Below, piece by piece: positions 1 through 12,300 of a DNA stretch of 64,000 nt. The notes under the pieces were generated by a model, which saw only the letters and a list, made by a program, of their open reading frames with translations, ran no database searches and was not told the DNA's origin. The translations under genes were made by a program, and so were the position numbers. The stretch is from Linnemannia elongata (taxonomy: Eukaryota > Mortierellomycota > Mortierellomycetes > Mortierellales > Mortierellaceae): contig JAXBDG010000015.1 of NCBI GenBank assembly GCA_036320915.1, positions 372,001 through 436,000 on the forward strand, read 5' to 3'. Position 1 is the first letter of the stretch. The number at the start of each line of letters is the position of its first letter.

Positions 1-1310
1 GTGACGCGATCTCAGCAGGCGACGTTGTTGAGTGTCTTGCTCCAGATCCTGGATGATACCCTCAAGCACTCATTGAACACGGACGATGAGGCCTCGACTG
101 ATGGCATGAGCAATGGAACTGAACTGGACGAGATTGTACCTCCTTTGGTTATTGTTCTGACAAACATTGCTTCGGCTGGAGGAGAAGGCAGGAAAGCCAT
201 GAAGGCCAGGCTCTTGCCCGACGACGTGTAAATGAAGCTGACACGGACATCTTTTGAGCTTTAAATATGTTCGCTCGAGCACTGCAAATACTAACACTTG
301 ATTATACTGTACATTTTCCGTATTAGGGATCGATCGCGTCCATTGGAAAAGGGCGACACCTTCTCAGCAAGGCTTATTCGACGAATGACATCGGCGCGGT
401 TCCCTCAGATCAAGGAAACTGTCAGCCAACTGTTGTTTGTGGTGTGCAATGAGGATCGTAAGTCAACCGCAATGCGGGTCTTGAGGTGGTTTTCCCTTCC
501 TGAGACAGACACAAAAATAATCATATGCAGGGGCGACGGCCTGCAGGAAAAGGAGGGAGAGGGGGGGGAAAAAAGGCACATGTACGTACCCAATGGTCAA
601 TACGCTGATTACGCATGCTAATGCACATACCTTCTCGTTTTGTTTTATGTGAATTCTTAGCCTCTTTGTTGACGCGTCATGTTGGATACGGTAACGCTGC
701 AGGATTCTTGATGAACAGAAACTTGGGCGTGCCGGCTTCTGTGAGCGGGATTGATTCTGATGATGAGGAAGAGGGCGAGGGTGAGGAGGTGGATATGCCC
801 TCGAAGAAGGCAGCCGCCTCTGCAGCGGCTACAACATCGCCCACCAGTCCCCTGTCACCTGTAACTCCCACATCTGCAATTTCATCGTCTTCTTCCCCTT
901 CCTCTGCGGCGACCACCGCTGGAGTAAAGTCATCCACAACTACGACGGTATCATCCTATACAAGGACAACATCAGTGTCGACGACGATCGAGTCTGCGCC
1001 CTTGAACCGTCGCATGTCGTCGACCTCTGCATCCTCGGCAGCTGTGAACCCGATCACAGGAGCTTACTACCCAGACCCATCGGCGATCCGGACAGCGATG
1101 GCGGATATGACAGAGGAAGAAAAAGAAGAAGAGGCAGGGCGATTGTTGGATTTGTTTGACAAGTTGCGTCGGACGGGGGTTATGGATGTGCGTAACCCGG
1201 CTTTGGAAGCAGGATTGAAGCAGCGGGAGAGGGATCGATACTATGATGAGCAGGAGCGTAAAGAGCAGGAGGAAGATGAAGAACTTGAACGTATCTATGG
1301 CAAAGTATAA
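1..1310 (+). CDS. RIC8: Synembryn/RIC8 family, G-alpha chaperone and exchange factor (3' part)
   Basis: C-terminal part of a Ric-8 protein; the 5' end lies before the window. Exons <1-227, 327-457 and 661-1310 join in phase (donors gtaaat and gtaagt, acceptors ttag and cttag). The joined protein carries family landmarks: a hydrophobic armadillo-like stretch (PPLVIVLTNIA), RPLEKGDT, an R-L-I-R-R-M-T segment, the LLFVVCNED helix, and the GYGNAAGFL signature encoded just after the second intron. Ric-8 folds and activates heterotrimeric G-alpha subunits in the cytosol. After GYGNAAG comes an acidic SDDEEE cluster, then a Ser/Thr/Pro/Ala-rich linker (about 110 residues) and a charged C-terminal helix rich in E, R and Q. 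The linker is probably disordered. Family assignment is firm; the exact first donor (226 or 228) rests on phase. Confidence 0.88.
748..800 (+). other. Acidic CK2-type cluster in RIC8
   Basis: Encodes GIDSDDEEEGEGEEVD right after the GYGNAAG helix. The Ser followed by DDE fits the casein kinase 2 consensus S-x-x-[DE]. In mammalian Ric-8A an acidic CK2-phosphorylated segment sits at the comparable place and stimulates activity; equivalence here is inference. Confidence 0.45.
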
Positions 1311-1350
1311 AGCTGGACTTGCCGCCTTTTATCGTTATTATTGTATTGAA

Positions 1351-1356
1351 AATAAA
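1351..1356 (+). terminator. Poly(A) signal AATAAA, RIC8
   Basis: Canonical AATAAA 41 nt after the RIC8 stop codon, in an A-rich stretch. Confidence 0.55.
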
Positions 1357-1776
1357 GAAACAAATGTGGTTGAAAAGCGAAAGAAAAAGAAAAAAGAAGG
1401 TTAGAAACAGAGGGAGGAGGAGGAGAAGGAGATGTTGTGAATGCGTTAGTGAGGGGAAAGAATTGTAGGAGAATATACAAATCTAGTAGATATCTGTAAA
1501 GTGGACAGACCCATTGTCATTGCCGTTGAGCACGTCCAAGCCTCTCCTGAGACACATCACATCTATTCAGTAAGAGACAAGATTTAAACAAAGCGGGAGA
1601 AGAAAAAAGATGGACCAGGGGGCGCAATTTTCTTTTTTTTTGTGTTCGCGGGAGTATCCTGGCTGGGCTGCAGGGGGGAAGGAGACGAAACAAAAAAAAA
1701 GAGAGGATAAAAGAAAAAAGAGAAGGGACGAGCCCCTTGATGATTTTTCTGCTTGTTTACATTTTTGGGTTTGAAA

Positions 1777-1780
<4 letters not shown>

Positions 1781-1821
<41 letters not shown>
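1781..1821. repeat. T41 homopolymer
   Basis: Uninterrupted run of 41 T between RIC8 and eIF4G. Confidence 0.9.
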
Positions 1822-1822
<1 letters not shown>

Positions 1823-2287
1823 ACCGAGAAGGGGGCTGGCTGGCATGGCACACGGTTGTGTTGGCAACAAGGCGAAGAAAAGGGGAACAAACTGAACAAT
1901 AGTCTCAGCTGGTGTCTGAGGACATGCAATGAATGAATGTACAACAAATAGCATAGTCCAACTTTGCCATGTCTCTAGTCTGGGGTAGTGATAAGGACAG
2001 GGATAGAGAGGGAAGGGGAAGAAGGAAAGGAGAAACTCGCATCACTGCGGTGTCATCAACAAACATCATCGAAATCAGTGCGGATATGGTTGCTCTAAAT
2101 GTGGTTGAATAGGCTCGTAGTTGTCTTTAAGCTAGCACGGTGTCTTTTTAGACGAGAGTGAAGAGGTGGTGAGTGGCAAAGAAGAGAAAGAAGCTCTCCC
2201 TTTCAAGTCTCTTGTTGTTGATCAACACATATACATATACACTCAAAGAGTGAGGTGTAGATCTCATTCGTCTACTTATTAGTAATC

Positions 2288-2292
<5 letters not shown>

Positions 2293-2324
<32 letters not shown>
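2293..2324. repeat. (TC)16 microsatellite
   Basis: Dinucleotide repeat in the C/T-rich eIF4G upstream region. Confidence 0.9.
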
Positions 2325-2332
<8 letters not shown>

Positions 2333-2650
2333 TTGCTTCTTCTCTGCTTCTTCTTTCTTCTTTTTCTTCTTCTTCTTTCTTCCACCCTACTCTCTCCCTT
2401 TTTGGATTCATTCATTCTCAACCTACCCCTCCCTACGGCTACCACACCCACAGTAGCCTTTTTTTATTTTGCTTTCGTCATTCGAAATCTCTTTTTTTTT
2501 TTCACAGTCTCTTTCTTAAGACTTTCTCTCCTTCTTCCTCTTCTTCTTTCTTCACCCATCCCCCCCTCCTCCCCTCTTTTCATCACCCGTTTCCCCTCTT
2601 CACCCACCACCCCTCCCCTCTTCCCACTGTAACTCCATCCCCCGTGGGTT

Positions 2651-2659
2651 ATGTATTAA
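2651..2659 (+). promoter_or_regulatory. Minimal uORF ATG TAT TAA before eIF4G
   Basis: A Met-Tyr-stop frame ending 16 nt before the presumed eIF4G start at 2676. It matters only if the transcript starts upstream of 2651. Confidence 0.35.
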
Positions 2660-2675
2660 AAACAAATCACCTATT

Positions 2676-5600
2676 ATGAAAAGGAATTCGACCCAACACT
2701 CTACATCCGGTACCCCTCCCATCAGCTTTGCCGCGGCTGCCCAGAAAAACACCAACAAAGCCAACCCCCCGACTCAACCAGCCACGACGACCACACCAGC
2801 TACTCCCGCCGCAAACCCTTCTTCCGCCGCTGCTGCTGCCCCCGCCGCTGCTTCTCAGACTCCCTCGTCGACTGCCACGACGCCGTCTTCAGGAAGCCAG
2901 GCTGCTGCTGTCAACAATTCTTCTTCTTCTTCTACCTCAACCACACCTTCTTCAAAGCCAACCTCGGCCAAGCCTGCCACCTCAACACCCACCACTCCTT
3001 CAACTGCCAATGGCAACTATTCTGCAGTAGCCGCTAAGGCTAACCATGCGTACGTTCATACCCCTACAAAAAAAAATAGCTCATTCCTCTGCTCTTGCTT
3101 TTCTTCTGTGCATATCTCTTTGTTTTTCTTTTACCCTTTTTATTGGCCTTTGGCGTGGATTCATGGATCTAGACTCGAAAAGTTTTTTTTTCTTTCATTC
3201 TTTTTCTTCTTTGTTCGGCGCAGACATCAGTCGGTGTGAGTTGGTGTGAAGTCTGCGCCAGGCTGTGATCCCTGTGGTCATCCTTGCTATCTACTTTTTA
3301 TTATGTGGACTCGAATGTGCTGTATTCCACTCGATCCCAATCCGTACACACAACACCTACGCCTCATATGGTTACAACAACAATACAGGAAACACAACAG
3401 GACAACAACAGCAAGAGCTCTCCTATTTGGAGATTTTCATGCTTTCGTTTACTGCGGGATTCACAAAAGCAACATCATCTGTCAGCAGAGATCAGTTATT
3501 TTTATGATCAGACCTTTATGAGTGAGATCCACTCGGACCTCGGCCGGGCACCGTCTCTGATCTTGCCATATGGGCAGAAGTTCGTCTGTCTTTTTCATTT
3601 TTTCGGTGGTCCGTTCGCACTATTTTCTCTTTTTTTCTTTTTTTCTTCCTTTGGGATTTGTTATGATTAAGACTTGGAGCAGACTATGGGTAGCCAAGAA
3701 AGGGCATTTACAGAGACCGACGGACGGTCTGACCGATGATAACATATGATCCGGGACATAAGCTAATCGCTGACTTTTATTTCTTTTGTTATTATCCCCT
3801 TGCCTTTTTTTCCTTGCTGCCCATTTCCACTCCCACACTATCTCTGTAAATGCGCTCAACAAATAGTGCCAACAGAAGATCACAGGCACCCACTGCTGCG
3901 GCAGCCGTAAAAGGTCAGCCCGCCGCCGCCAAACCCGCTGCTACTCCTGGTAAGTTGATCCTTTTTTTTTATTGTCGAGCAGTACTCTATCACTCTTTGC
4001 TCTTTCCTGAGATATCCGTTATCTGACAGGCAAGCACCTTTTCTTTTGATATGTTTTTCCTTTCTCTGTAGCCGCATCAGTTCAGTTCGGATCAATCAAC
4101 GACTCGACTTCAGGATCGGCACCCGCAGCCTCGAGCGACGAGACCCCTGCTGCCACTGCTACCGAGGACGCCATGACTTTTGGAAGCATCACCGCCACAA
4201 AGAAGATCTCCAGCAACAAGCCAGAGGAGGTGAGTCGCACTTTTATCAAAATCGACTGTTGTGTTTTTTTTGGGTACAAGCCTGCAGGAAGGGGAAGGGA
4301 CACATCTATAACCCTCATGCAAGCAAAATGGAGATAAGAACAAGCAACAAAACATAATTGGTCATGGTGCCTTTGCCTAACCCATACATTACAATGTAAA
4401 TTCTCTCTCATCAGACCGCTGCTGCACCTGCTCCGGAGCCTACTCAACCCGTGCCTGCGGAGTCTCACCACAACACTTTCAAGCCCGCCTCTGCACATGG
4501 CTCTCAGAACCAGCACAGACGCACGGATTCGACCAACTCTGCACATGCCACCGAGCACCATTACCGTGCTCAGGTGCCTCCCACCATCTCGCAGGCTCCT
4601 ATGATGCCCTCGATGGGTGTTCCTCAGGCTGGAGCTACTGGCTTCACTTCTCAGCAGCCTCCCATCAAGAACATGAGGCCCATGAACCCCGCAACTGGTC
4701 ACCACATGCACCCTCAGCACCCTCAACAGTGGGGTCATAACCAAGGCTACGTAAGTCTCAATTCTTTCTCTTGCACTGCACAATAGGTTGTAATGTCAAT
4801 TATCATTTGATACATGGGAAAAATTCCACACAGAGGAATCCGCAGCTGACCAGAAACCAATTTTTCTTCCGGCTCAATTAATAGTACATGCCCACTTATG
4901 ATCAATCCGGATACTACCAGCAGCACATGTACCCTCAGGCCATGCCTGCTTACAGCGCTCCCCCTCGTCAGCCTATCGCTACCAGACAGACTTTCAACAC
5001 CAGCGCTCCTGCTTTCACCCCCCAGGCTCAGGGTTCCAAGCGCATCGCTATCATCAACCCCGAGACCAAGGCCGAGGTCAAGCCTGAGGCCACTTCATCT
5101 CCTTCTCTCGACAGCAAGACTGCCAAGACCAACGTTGCTGACGTGAAGGCCGCTACCGAAGAGGAGAAGAAGAGCATTATCACTCCTCCTCCCGTCAAGA
5201 ACGTCATCAAGATCGTCAACCCTGCCGAGAAGGAGCGTGAGGAACGGGAACGCAAGGAGAAGGAAGAGAAGGAGCGCAAGGAGAAGGAGGAGAAGGAGCG
5301 CAAGGAGCGTGAGGAGAAGGAGCGCATCGAGCGCGAGGCCAAGGAGGCCGAAGAACGTCGTATCCGCGAGGAGAAGGAGGCCGAGGAGCGCCGCATCCGC
5401 GAGGAACAGGAGGAGAAGGAGCGCAAGGAAAAGGAAGAACGCGAGCGCAAGGAAAAGGAGGAGCGCGAGGAGCAGGAGCGCGTTGAGGCCGAGCGCAAGC
5501 GCAAGGAGGAAGAAGAGCGTATCGCCCGCGAGAAGGCCGAAGCTGCCGAGAAGGCTCGCTTGGAGAAGGAGAAGGCCGAGGCTGAGGCTGCCAAGGAGAA

Positions 5601-8196
5601 GGAGCGTGCCGAGAAGCTCGAGGCTGAGCGTCGCATTGCTTTGGAGACCGCCAAGTTGGCCGAGAAGCTCAAGGAGGAGCAGGAGCAGGCTGCCGCCTCT
5701 GAGAAGAAGGCTGCTGCCGAGGCTGCCGAGTCCAAGGCTGCCCCCGACTCTGCCAAGTCTGGTCTCTCTGTCGACCTTGCTCGCACCGTCTCTGCCCCTA
5801 CCCCCAGCCCCTCGACCCGCATTGAGAACTTTGGAGCTGTCAGCTACCCCTCGCACATCCAGTCTCCTGGCAACGCTGATGCTCAAGGAAAGTTCAGATA
5901 CGACCGCGACTTCTTGATGCAGTTCATGAACGTCTGCACGGACAAGCCCGATTCCCTCCCCTCCCTTGACGTCTTGGGTGGCGATGGTAACGAGCGCGGC
6001 ATGCCCTCGCCCGGTGGTTCCCAGCGTGGTCCCCGTGGCGCCATGCCCAACGGCCGTGGCAAGCCTGCCCAGCCTATGGGCTCCTTCAGCTTCGGCAACA
6101 AGATGGGTGGTTTGGGTGGCCCCAACGGCGTTCCCATGGGTATGCGCACCCACAGCGGTGACACCCGCATCCACCGCTCCCCCAGTGATAACAACTTCCT
6201 TCCCCGCAACAACAACCTCTCCCGCCCTCCTTCCCAGCGTGGATCCCGTGGTGGCAAGCGTGGTGGTGGAGGAGGACGTGGTGGTGACCGTGGTCACCAG
6301 GAGCCCGCTCTCACCATTCCCTTGGCTGATATCGTCCCTCTGGAGAAGACTGAGAACGCTTGGACCCCTACCGTCAACGCTGTCCAAACCCCTGCTGCTC
6401 TCAGTGGCGAGGAGCCTATTTCTCAGGAAGTTGTTGCTCGCAAGGTGAAGGGTCTCTTGAACAAGTTGACTTTGGAGAAGTTCGACTCTATCTCGGACAA
6501 GGTCATCGAAATTGCCAACCTCAGCGCCAAGGAGGACGATGGTACTACTTTGAAGCACTGCATTCAGATCATTTTCGAGAAGGCCACCGACGAGCCCAAC
6601 TTTGGAAGCGTCTATGCACAGTTGTGCTTCAAGCTCATGGAGAAGGTCTCGCCCGAGGTCAAGGATGTGAACGTTGAGGGATCGACTGGAGGAAGACTTT
6701 TCCGCAAGTACCTTCTTCACAGATGTCAGGAGGATTTCATGAAGGGATGGAAGGACAAGGCTGCCGCTGGCGGTGTCTCGTTGAACGACAAGGACGGTCC
6801 CGATCTGATGTCCGACGAGTACTACATCCTCATGAAGGCCAAGCGTCAGGGTCTCGGTCTCATTCACTTTATCGGAGAGCTGTTCAAGTTGAACATGTTG
6901 ACCGAGAAGATCATGCACGAGTGTGTCAAGAAGCTCTTGGCCAACGTCAAGGAGCCCGAGGAGGAGGAGACCGAGGGTCTCTGCAAGCTGATGACCACCG
7001 TTGGTCTCCAGCTCGACAGACCCGAGGCCAAGAACCACATGGATATCTACTTTGTCCGCATGGCCGAGTTGACCAAGAACAACAAGCTTCCCAGCCGTAT
7101 CCGCTTCATGGTTCAGGATGTCATCGATCTCCGCGCCAACAAGTGGGTCAACCGCCGTGCCGCCACTGGTCCCAAGACCATTGCCGAGATTCACGAGGAG
7201 GCTGCCCGTCAGGCCGAGGAGAAGGAGAAGGAGATGATGCGCCGCAGCGCCTCCTCCGGTGGTGCCCGTGGTCTTCCCAACCGCCGCGAGCAGTTGAGCC
7301 GTGGTCCTTCGTTCCGTGGTGGCTCTGGAGATGCTCGCCACGACATGAACGCTCCTCAGGTGGGTGCGGATGGCTGGTCCACTGTTTCCAACTTGCCCAA
7401 GAAGGCCGGTGATTTGTCGTCGTTCGGTAACACTGCTCGCTCCAAGGTCAGTGGCACCCCCAGTCTCGGACCCTCCCAGTCTGTCTTTGGCTCTCTCCGC
7501 AAGACCAAGGGTGGTGAGGCTAAGGCTGCTCCTCAGCCTGAGGCTCCCCGCCAGCTCAGCTCCACCAACATCTTTGCGTAAGTTTCTTTTCTATCTGACC
7601 TGTATGCTTATTGCATACGTTTGATTTGATTTGTTTTGGACGATTAATTAACACTTGAATTACATTTTACGATTGATAATAGTGCTTTGGAGGGTGATAC
7701 CAGCGATCGCCGCGGCAGCGTAGATGCTGAGAAGCCCACTGAGCGTCGCCGTCTCAACTTGCTTCCTCGCACTGCCCCTGTCGAGGCTGCTGCCGAGAAG
7801 CCCCAGACTGAGGCTGCCCCTGAGGCACCTAAGAAGACCAAGGATGAGGCTCAGCGCAGCATTGCCAACACACTCAAAGAGTATCTCTCGTTGAAGGATA
7901 TGAATGAGATGTTGATCAGCGTCAAGGAACTGGACGCTGTCTACCGCCCCTTGCTTGTGACGGAATTTGTCAACCAGTCGATGGAGATGAAGGCGACTGA
8001 TGTTGACAGCATTGCCGAGGTGTTCAAGAAGCTTGCCGCGGAGAAGATTGTCTCTGCTGAGGACTTTGAGACTGGATTTGCTGACCCTCTCGAGTTCTTG
8101 CCCGATACCGCCATTGATGTCCCCAACGCCTACAAATACACCGCCCAGTTGCTTGAAGCCGCCGGCCTGGACCCTGCCAAGGCTGCCAAACCTTAG
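2676..8196 (+). CDS. eIF4G: Translation initiation factor eIF4G
   Basis: Scaffold of the cytosolic cap-binding complex, bridging eIF4E, eIF4A and the ribosome. Six exons join in phase: 2676-3049, 3876-3949 (acceptor 3866 also keeps frame), 4072-4229, 4415-4750, 4885-7577 and 7683-8196, giving about 1382 residues. The N-terminal 640 residues are low-complexity, with a long E/K/R stretch (roughly residues 430-590). The eIF4E-binding motif YDRDFLM (Y-x4-L-hydrophobic) is at 5899-5919, near residue 653. Then come RGG/Gly-rich sequence, the MIF4G domain (about 826-1068, starting ISQEVVARKVKGLLNKLT) and a C-terminal MA3 domain (about 1268-1380). This is the yeast eIF4G order plus the MA3 domain found in plants and animals. 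Strong use of C/G-ending codons suggests high expression. Identification is secure; only the small exon 2 acceptor is open. Confidence 0.93.
3217..3259 (+). other. Hairpin in the first eIF4G intron
   Basis: GGCGCAGAC (3217-3225) and GTCTGCGCC (3251-3259) form a perfect 9-bp inverted repeat around a 25-nt loop. The loop holds two copies of GGTGTGA. It lies inside the 826-nt intron 3050-3875, the longest in the gene. Function unknown. Confidence 0.4.
5899..5919 (+). other. eIF4E-binding motif of eIF4G
   Basis: Codons for Y-D-R-D-F-L-M match the canonical Y-x(4)-L-hydrophobic helix that docks on the convex face of eIF4E. It lies between the charged stretch and the MIF4G domain, as in other eIF4G proteins. 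Confidence 0.85.
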
Positions 8197-8631
8197 ACGT
8201 CAGAAATCAATCACACATTCATTCACATTCCCCTCACACACACACATTTGCACAATACACACACACATTTATATCACACACGCTCACAACCAACAACAAC
8301 AACCACTTCCCAAAAAAAATAAGCAAATATCCTACGACATCAAACGCCAACCGCAACAGCAACAGCAATAGCAAACACAATCACCAAGCTTTTACGCCAG
8401 CGCCAGCGCACAGCAAGGACCTTTACCTCTCCTATATCTTTTTTCGCATATCCAACCCCCCATTCGCTTCGCTTCAAAGGCTGACGCGTGATAATACTCT
8501 CTTTTTCTTTCTTTCGTTCTTTCTTTCTTCCCCTTTCCATTTTTTCTTTACTTTTTTTGTTCAAAAAGCATCTTGTATTATTCTTTTCTTCTTCTTCGAA
8601 ATAGTTTGTAACAAAACACAGAAATATGTCC

Positions 8632-8637
8632 AATAAA
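8632..8637 (+). terminator. Poly(A) signal AATAAA, eIF4G
   Basis: AATAAA 436 nt after the eIF4G stop. The intervening 3' UTR begins with a CA-rich stretch (about 8211-8290). Confidence 0.45.
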
Positions 8638-9201
8638 TACGACCATGGACCAAAAAACATGCATGTGCATTGCAGCAATGATTTTGAGGATGTAAGGGGG
8701 AGGAGAAGGACGACGCGATGAAGAAGAGGAGGAGGGGGGGGGGATGTATGAGGAAGAAGGTGGTTTTTTTTTTTTTTGATGATGCGAGTCCAAATTAGTG
8801 GACATCAACACAAGGCATGATTGTCATGATTGACATAATTGACATAATTGATGTACAGGCACACGGACAAAAAAGAAAGAGGGCTTGTTTCAAATGCACA
8901 GGAGCTGGGAAACATGGAGAGATTGACAAAATACAGGGATGGGACCAAAAGGTTTGCTTCTTGAATGAAAGAAAAGGGGCTTGCTCACAAAATGGGTGTC
9001 ATGGATTAAAAAACAAAAAAGGCAAAGGCAAGGGGCAGCGCGATTTGATAAGCAAACGGAGAGAATAAAAGAAAAAAAAAAAAAAAAGGCAATTGCAAAA
9101 AAAACAAAGAACAAGGCATGAAGAAAACTAAGCATGGCTATTACATAAAAATTGGGAAATCAAATCAAAATGAGATGCAAGTGGTGGAAAGGGGTTGGGG
9201 T

Positions 9202-9217
9202 GGGGGGGGGGGGGGGG
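9202..9217. repeat. G16 homopolymer
   Basis: Sixteen consecutive G, preceded by GGGGTTGGGGT. G runs of this kind can form G-quadruplex DNA. Confidence 0.85.
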
Positions 9218-9301
9218 ATGCCATTGCATTTGCGAATCAAGGATGGTAAATGGTTAGAAGCAGGAGGATGCGGAGGAGGAGTGTGCGCTTTTGCATCTTT
9301 C

Positions 9302-9321
9302 TTTTTTTTTTTTTTTTTTTT
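9302..9321. repeat. T20 homopolymer
   Basis: Run of 20 T, 85 nt after the G16 run. Confidence 0.9.
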
Positions 9322-12300
9322 GTTGTGTTTGATGAGGAAAGCAGTGAAATGTTGAGGATGAGGAACTAAGGAAGATGGGGTGGGGGTAAGCTTAGGTAGA
9401 GTGGTGGGATAGTAGGGGACTAGTCTAGCTGTTAGAGAATTTAGGCGGGTGGGTAGAATAGAGTATTTGTAAGAGGGTGGTGATCGAGAACCTAAGAGGT
9501 GAGAGCCGCGTCGGAAGCTAGTCCGCCGTTTTTTTTTGTTTTTTTTTTCTGAGACGAGGGTGTGAGCAATGAGAACGAGAACGAGAGAGAGAGTGAGAGA
9601 GAGAGCACTAGAAAAATTTTGAAGTGGACTAGCGAGGAACAACCCCACCTTTATCCTCATTCCTGCACTTCAAATTACAGCCATTGCTCGCAAAACGGAA
9701 TTGGTCAATGAGGCGTAAGATAGGGAGGTGTATTATGTAAAACGCATGAGACCGATGTGAGCTGTGTAGAGTACAGTACATGGGATAAAAATAACGGCGG
9801 GTCCGTTGTGGTGGTGGGTTATGTCCTAGGAGGTCTGTGGTTATTTTTGATGGGTTGCCATCCTGTGAAATGTTGTTTTTGGATGACAGGCTTGCTTGAC
9901 TGATATGTAGGAAGATGACATTTCGAAGAGGAGGGATGGGAGCCCTTTTGTAATCTTCAAAGAAGCAATGAAAGACGTGTTTGGTTGATATGCGTTTCTT
10001 GGCCGAAAAAAATGAGTGTATGAAGCAAGAGTGATCAAACGGTTTGTTTTTTCGCAAAGCTGGTTTTCGTCCGCGACAGTAAGATACTAGGTTCAACATT
10101 CTTGCTTTTTTTTTACTCTCTCTTTACTTCTCTCCATCCTCTTGATAAATCTCAAAACAGGAACAGAAAAAAAAGGGAGGCGGGAACGTCGGAAGAGGCT
10201 GTTTTAGTTCTCTGCAGGAAGGGCAATTAGTTTTTGTCGTGTCTGTCATGAACCTTCTTTTTCCAAATCCTCTCATTCCTCCCTTCTTTCTGAAGTTAGT
10301 TTCTGTATCATCAGAAGGAATGTAAGGCTAAATGACTTGTTAGTTTAACTAAGCGCAGGAGAATGAAATAAAACAGAAACAAAATGACGAACGACGATGG
10401 AGGCTATATCTCATCCCAAGAAAATAAAAAAAAGGGAACATTGTAAGAGAAAGCTGCCTTTTTTTTTTTGGTTCTTCTCTCAATTGTCGAAACGCCTCGC
10501 TAGTTAATTCTAGGCGAATCAAATTTCCCGTGAATGAACAAAATGTCAAGGATGCCAATGGCTTTTTTTTTGTTCTTATTTTTATCGCATTCGGTTTTTT
10601 TCTCTTTTTTTGCACCCTAGGGTCCAAGCGCCTATGCATGTACTCATGTCAATTGATTTTGTTGTTTTATTTTTAACAGTTTTTTTTCTGTCTATTGAGT
10701 ACGAGAAACTAGGGTTATGACGACTTGGATGGAAGAGGGTGAAGGTGAGAAATGGCCATCTTTGCTTGTACAGCACTTGGGCGTAAAAAAAAACTGGGTG
10801 AGACGAGGTGGTCACGCTGAAAGAGGAAAGGATGATAAAAATAAGACATTGGGCAAGGTCGAAACCCCAAACGTCCAGAATAGACACATAGGAATATATG
10901 TGAGAAAACAAAAATGAAAGGGATGAAGAAGGACGGCAAAGAAGGATGAGGAGAACCATTGTCCAAGAATAGGTTTTTGTTACTTGAGTTAGGGAGTGCT
11001 TGCTGTTTAGGTACCATCAGATGGAATACACCACACATAGAGACATAAGTACTGTAACAATGAAGCAAGGGACGAGGAAGGATGTTGACAAGAAGCGCGA
11101 TCTAGGAGAGATGCGAAGGAGAAATATAGGAAAAGGGCGACTTGGTTGATACTGTTTTTGCGACAACAAAACAATTCATGGCAGACAACTATGTCAATGT
11201 AAATCCAACTGGAACAAGCACAGGGGGGCGAAGGAGAGCAAGTTTGCTCTTGCTCACTCAGCTCTTGGGGTTGGTGGTGGGAGAAAGAAGGAGGGGGTGA
11301 TCGGAAATGACTACCGTTGCTGGGCTAGGCTAACACCAAGACTGGACTAGGCTTTGCCCTTGGACTGAATTGAATTTGACTGGATTGCGGGTGCGAGAAG
11401 AGGCGGTCGCGCTTTGTTTGATGTTTTCTTTGGACACATGGTGGCACAAACAGAATTATTACCGTTAAAGAGTCAGAGTCGTACTATTGCGGCCATAAGC
11501 AAATGCTGGAGGAGTAAGGGTAAGGAAGGATGTGAGGCACTCAAGCAAGTGGCAGCATTAATATTGAGAGCGCAAAAAAATTATTTATGATGAACTCAAC
11601 TCACAACCCAGCCAGATAGGTTTTTTTATCAAATAGAGCAGCTAACAAAAACCTGCTTAACTTTCCTTCTTTTCCTCTCTTCCTCCTCTCTTACACATCT
11701 CTTTCTCTTCCTGTCTTTTTACTGCTTTCCTTTCCTTCGCTTTGATTTTTTTTCCGCTTTGTTATTTGTTTTTGTTTGCCTTTTTCACCTTTGTACTTTT
11801 CCTTTTCTTCCCCCTTTTTCTTCAACACTTCCGAATCACCTTTTGCATACTTTCGAGCCCTCGAACTCTCTTTTTATTATTCGCCAGACCTGAACCAACA
11901 TATACCCAGACAGAGTGAGTGTCTTCTTTCTTTTTCTTGCGTCTCCTTTATTTTGTTCTTTTTGTTCATCACATAAGCAGCAGTCATCACCCTTGAACCT
12001 CCCCCTTTGGAATGAAAGATTCAAATGCGCAAATGAGAAAGAACGAATGTGCGTGAATGAGAAAGTCATTGTCAAAGAAGCAATAGACAAAAAGAATAAG
12101 AGGTATGACGGGTATTGATGATATGTGATTCGACGGTGATTAATGGACCTGAGACCAACAAAGCAGGAATGATAAAGCACTGATGGTGCCTGAATATCTG
12201 TGGCGCGTTTGCTTCTTGCCGTTCATTTGAAAGAGAGAGGCCAGTGGCTAAACTTGATGGCTGCGAGTACTTTTACCGTTGGAATGACTCTCATAGAGAG

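Larger units (their letters stand above)
1311..2675. other. Intergenic: RIC8 3' flank and eIF4G promoter/5' leader
   Basis: No gene seen. Holds a 41-T run (1781-1821), a (TC)16 repeat (2293-2324) and a strongly C/T-rich segment up to about 2630, typical of fungal promoters and 5' leaders. A two-codon upstream ORF (2651-2659) lies just before the eIF4G start. Confidence 0.6.

Noticed and set aside
5095..7341. 748-codon antisense open frame in eIF4G
   Set aside because: Same codon-bias effect; the sense strand has clear MIF4G and eIF4E-binding motifs.
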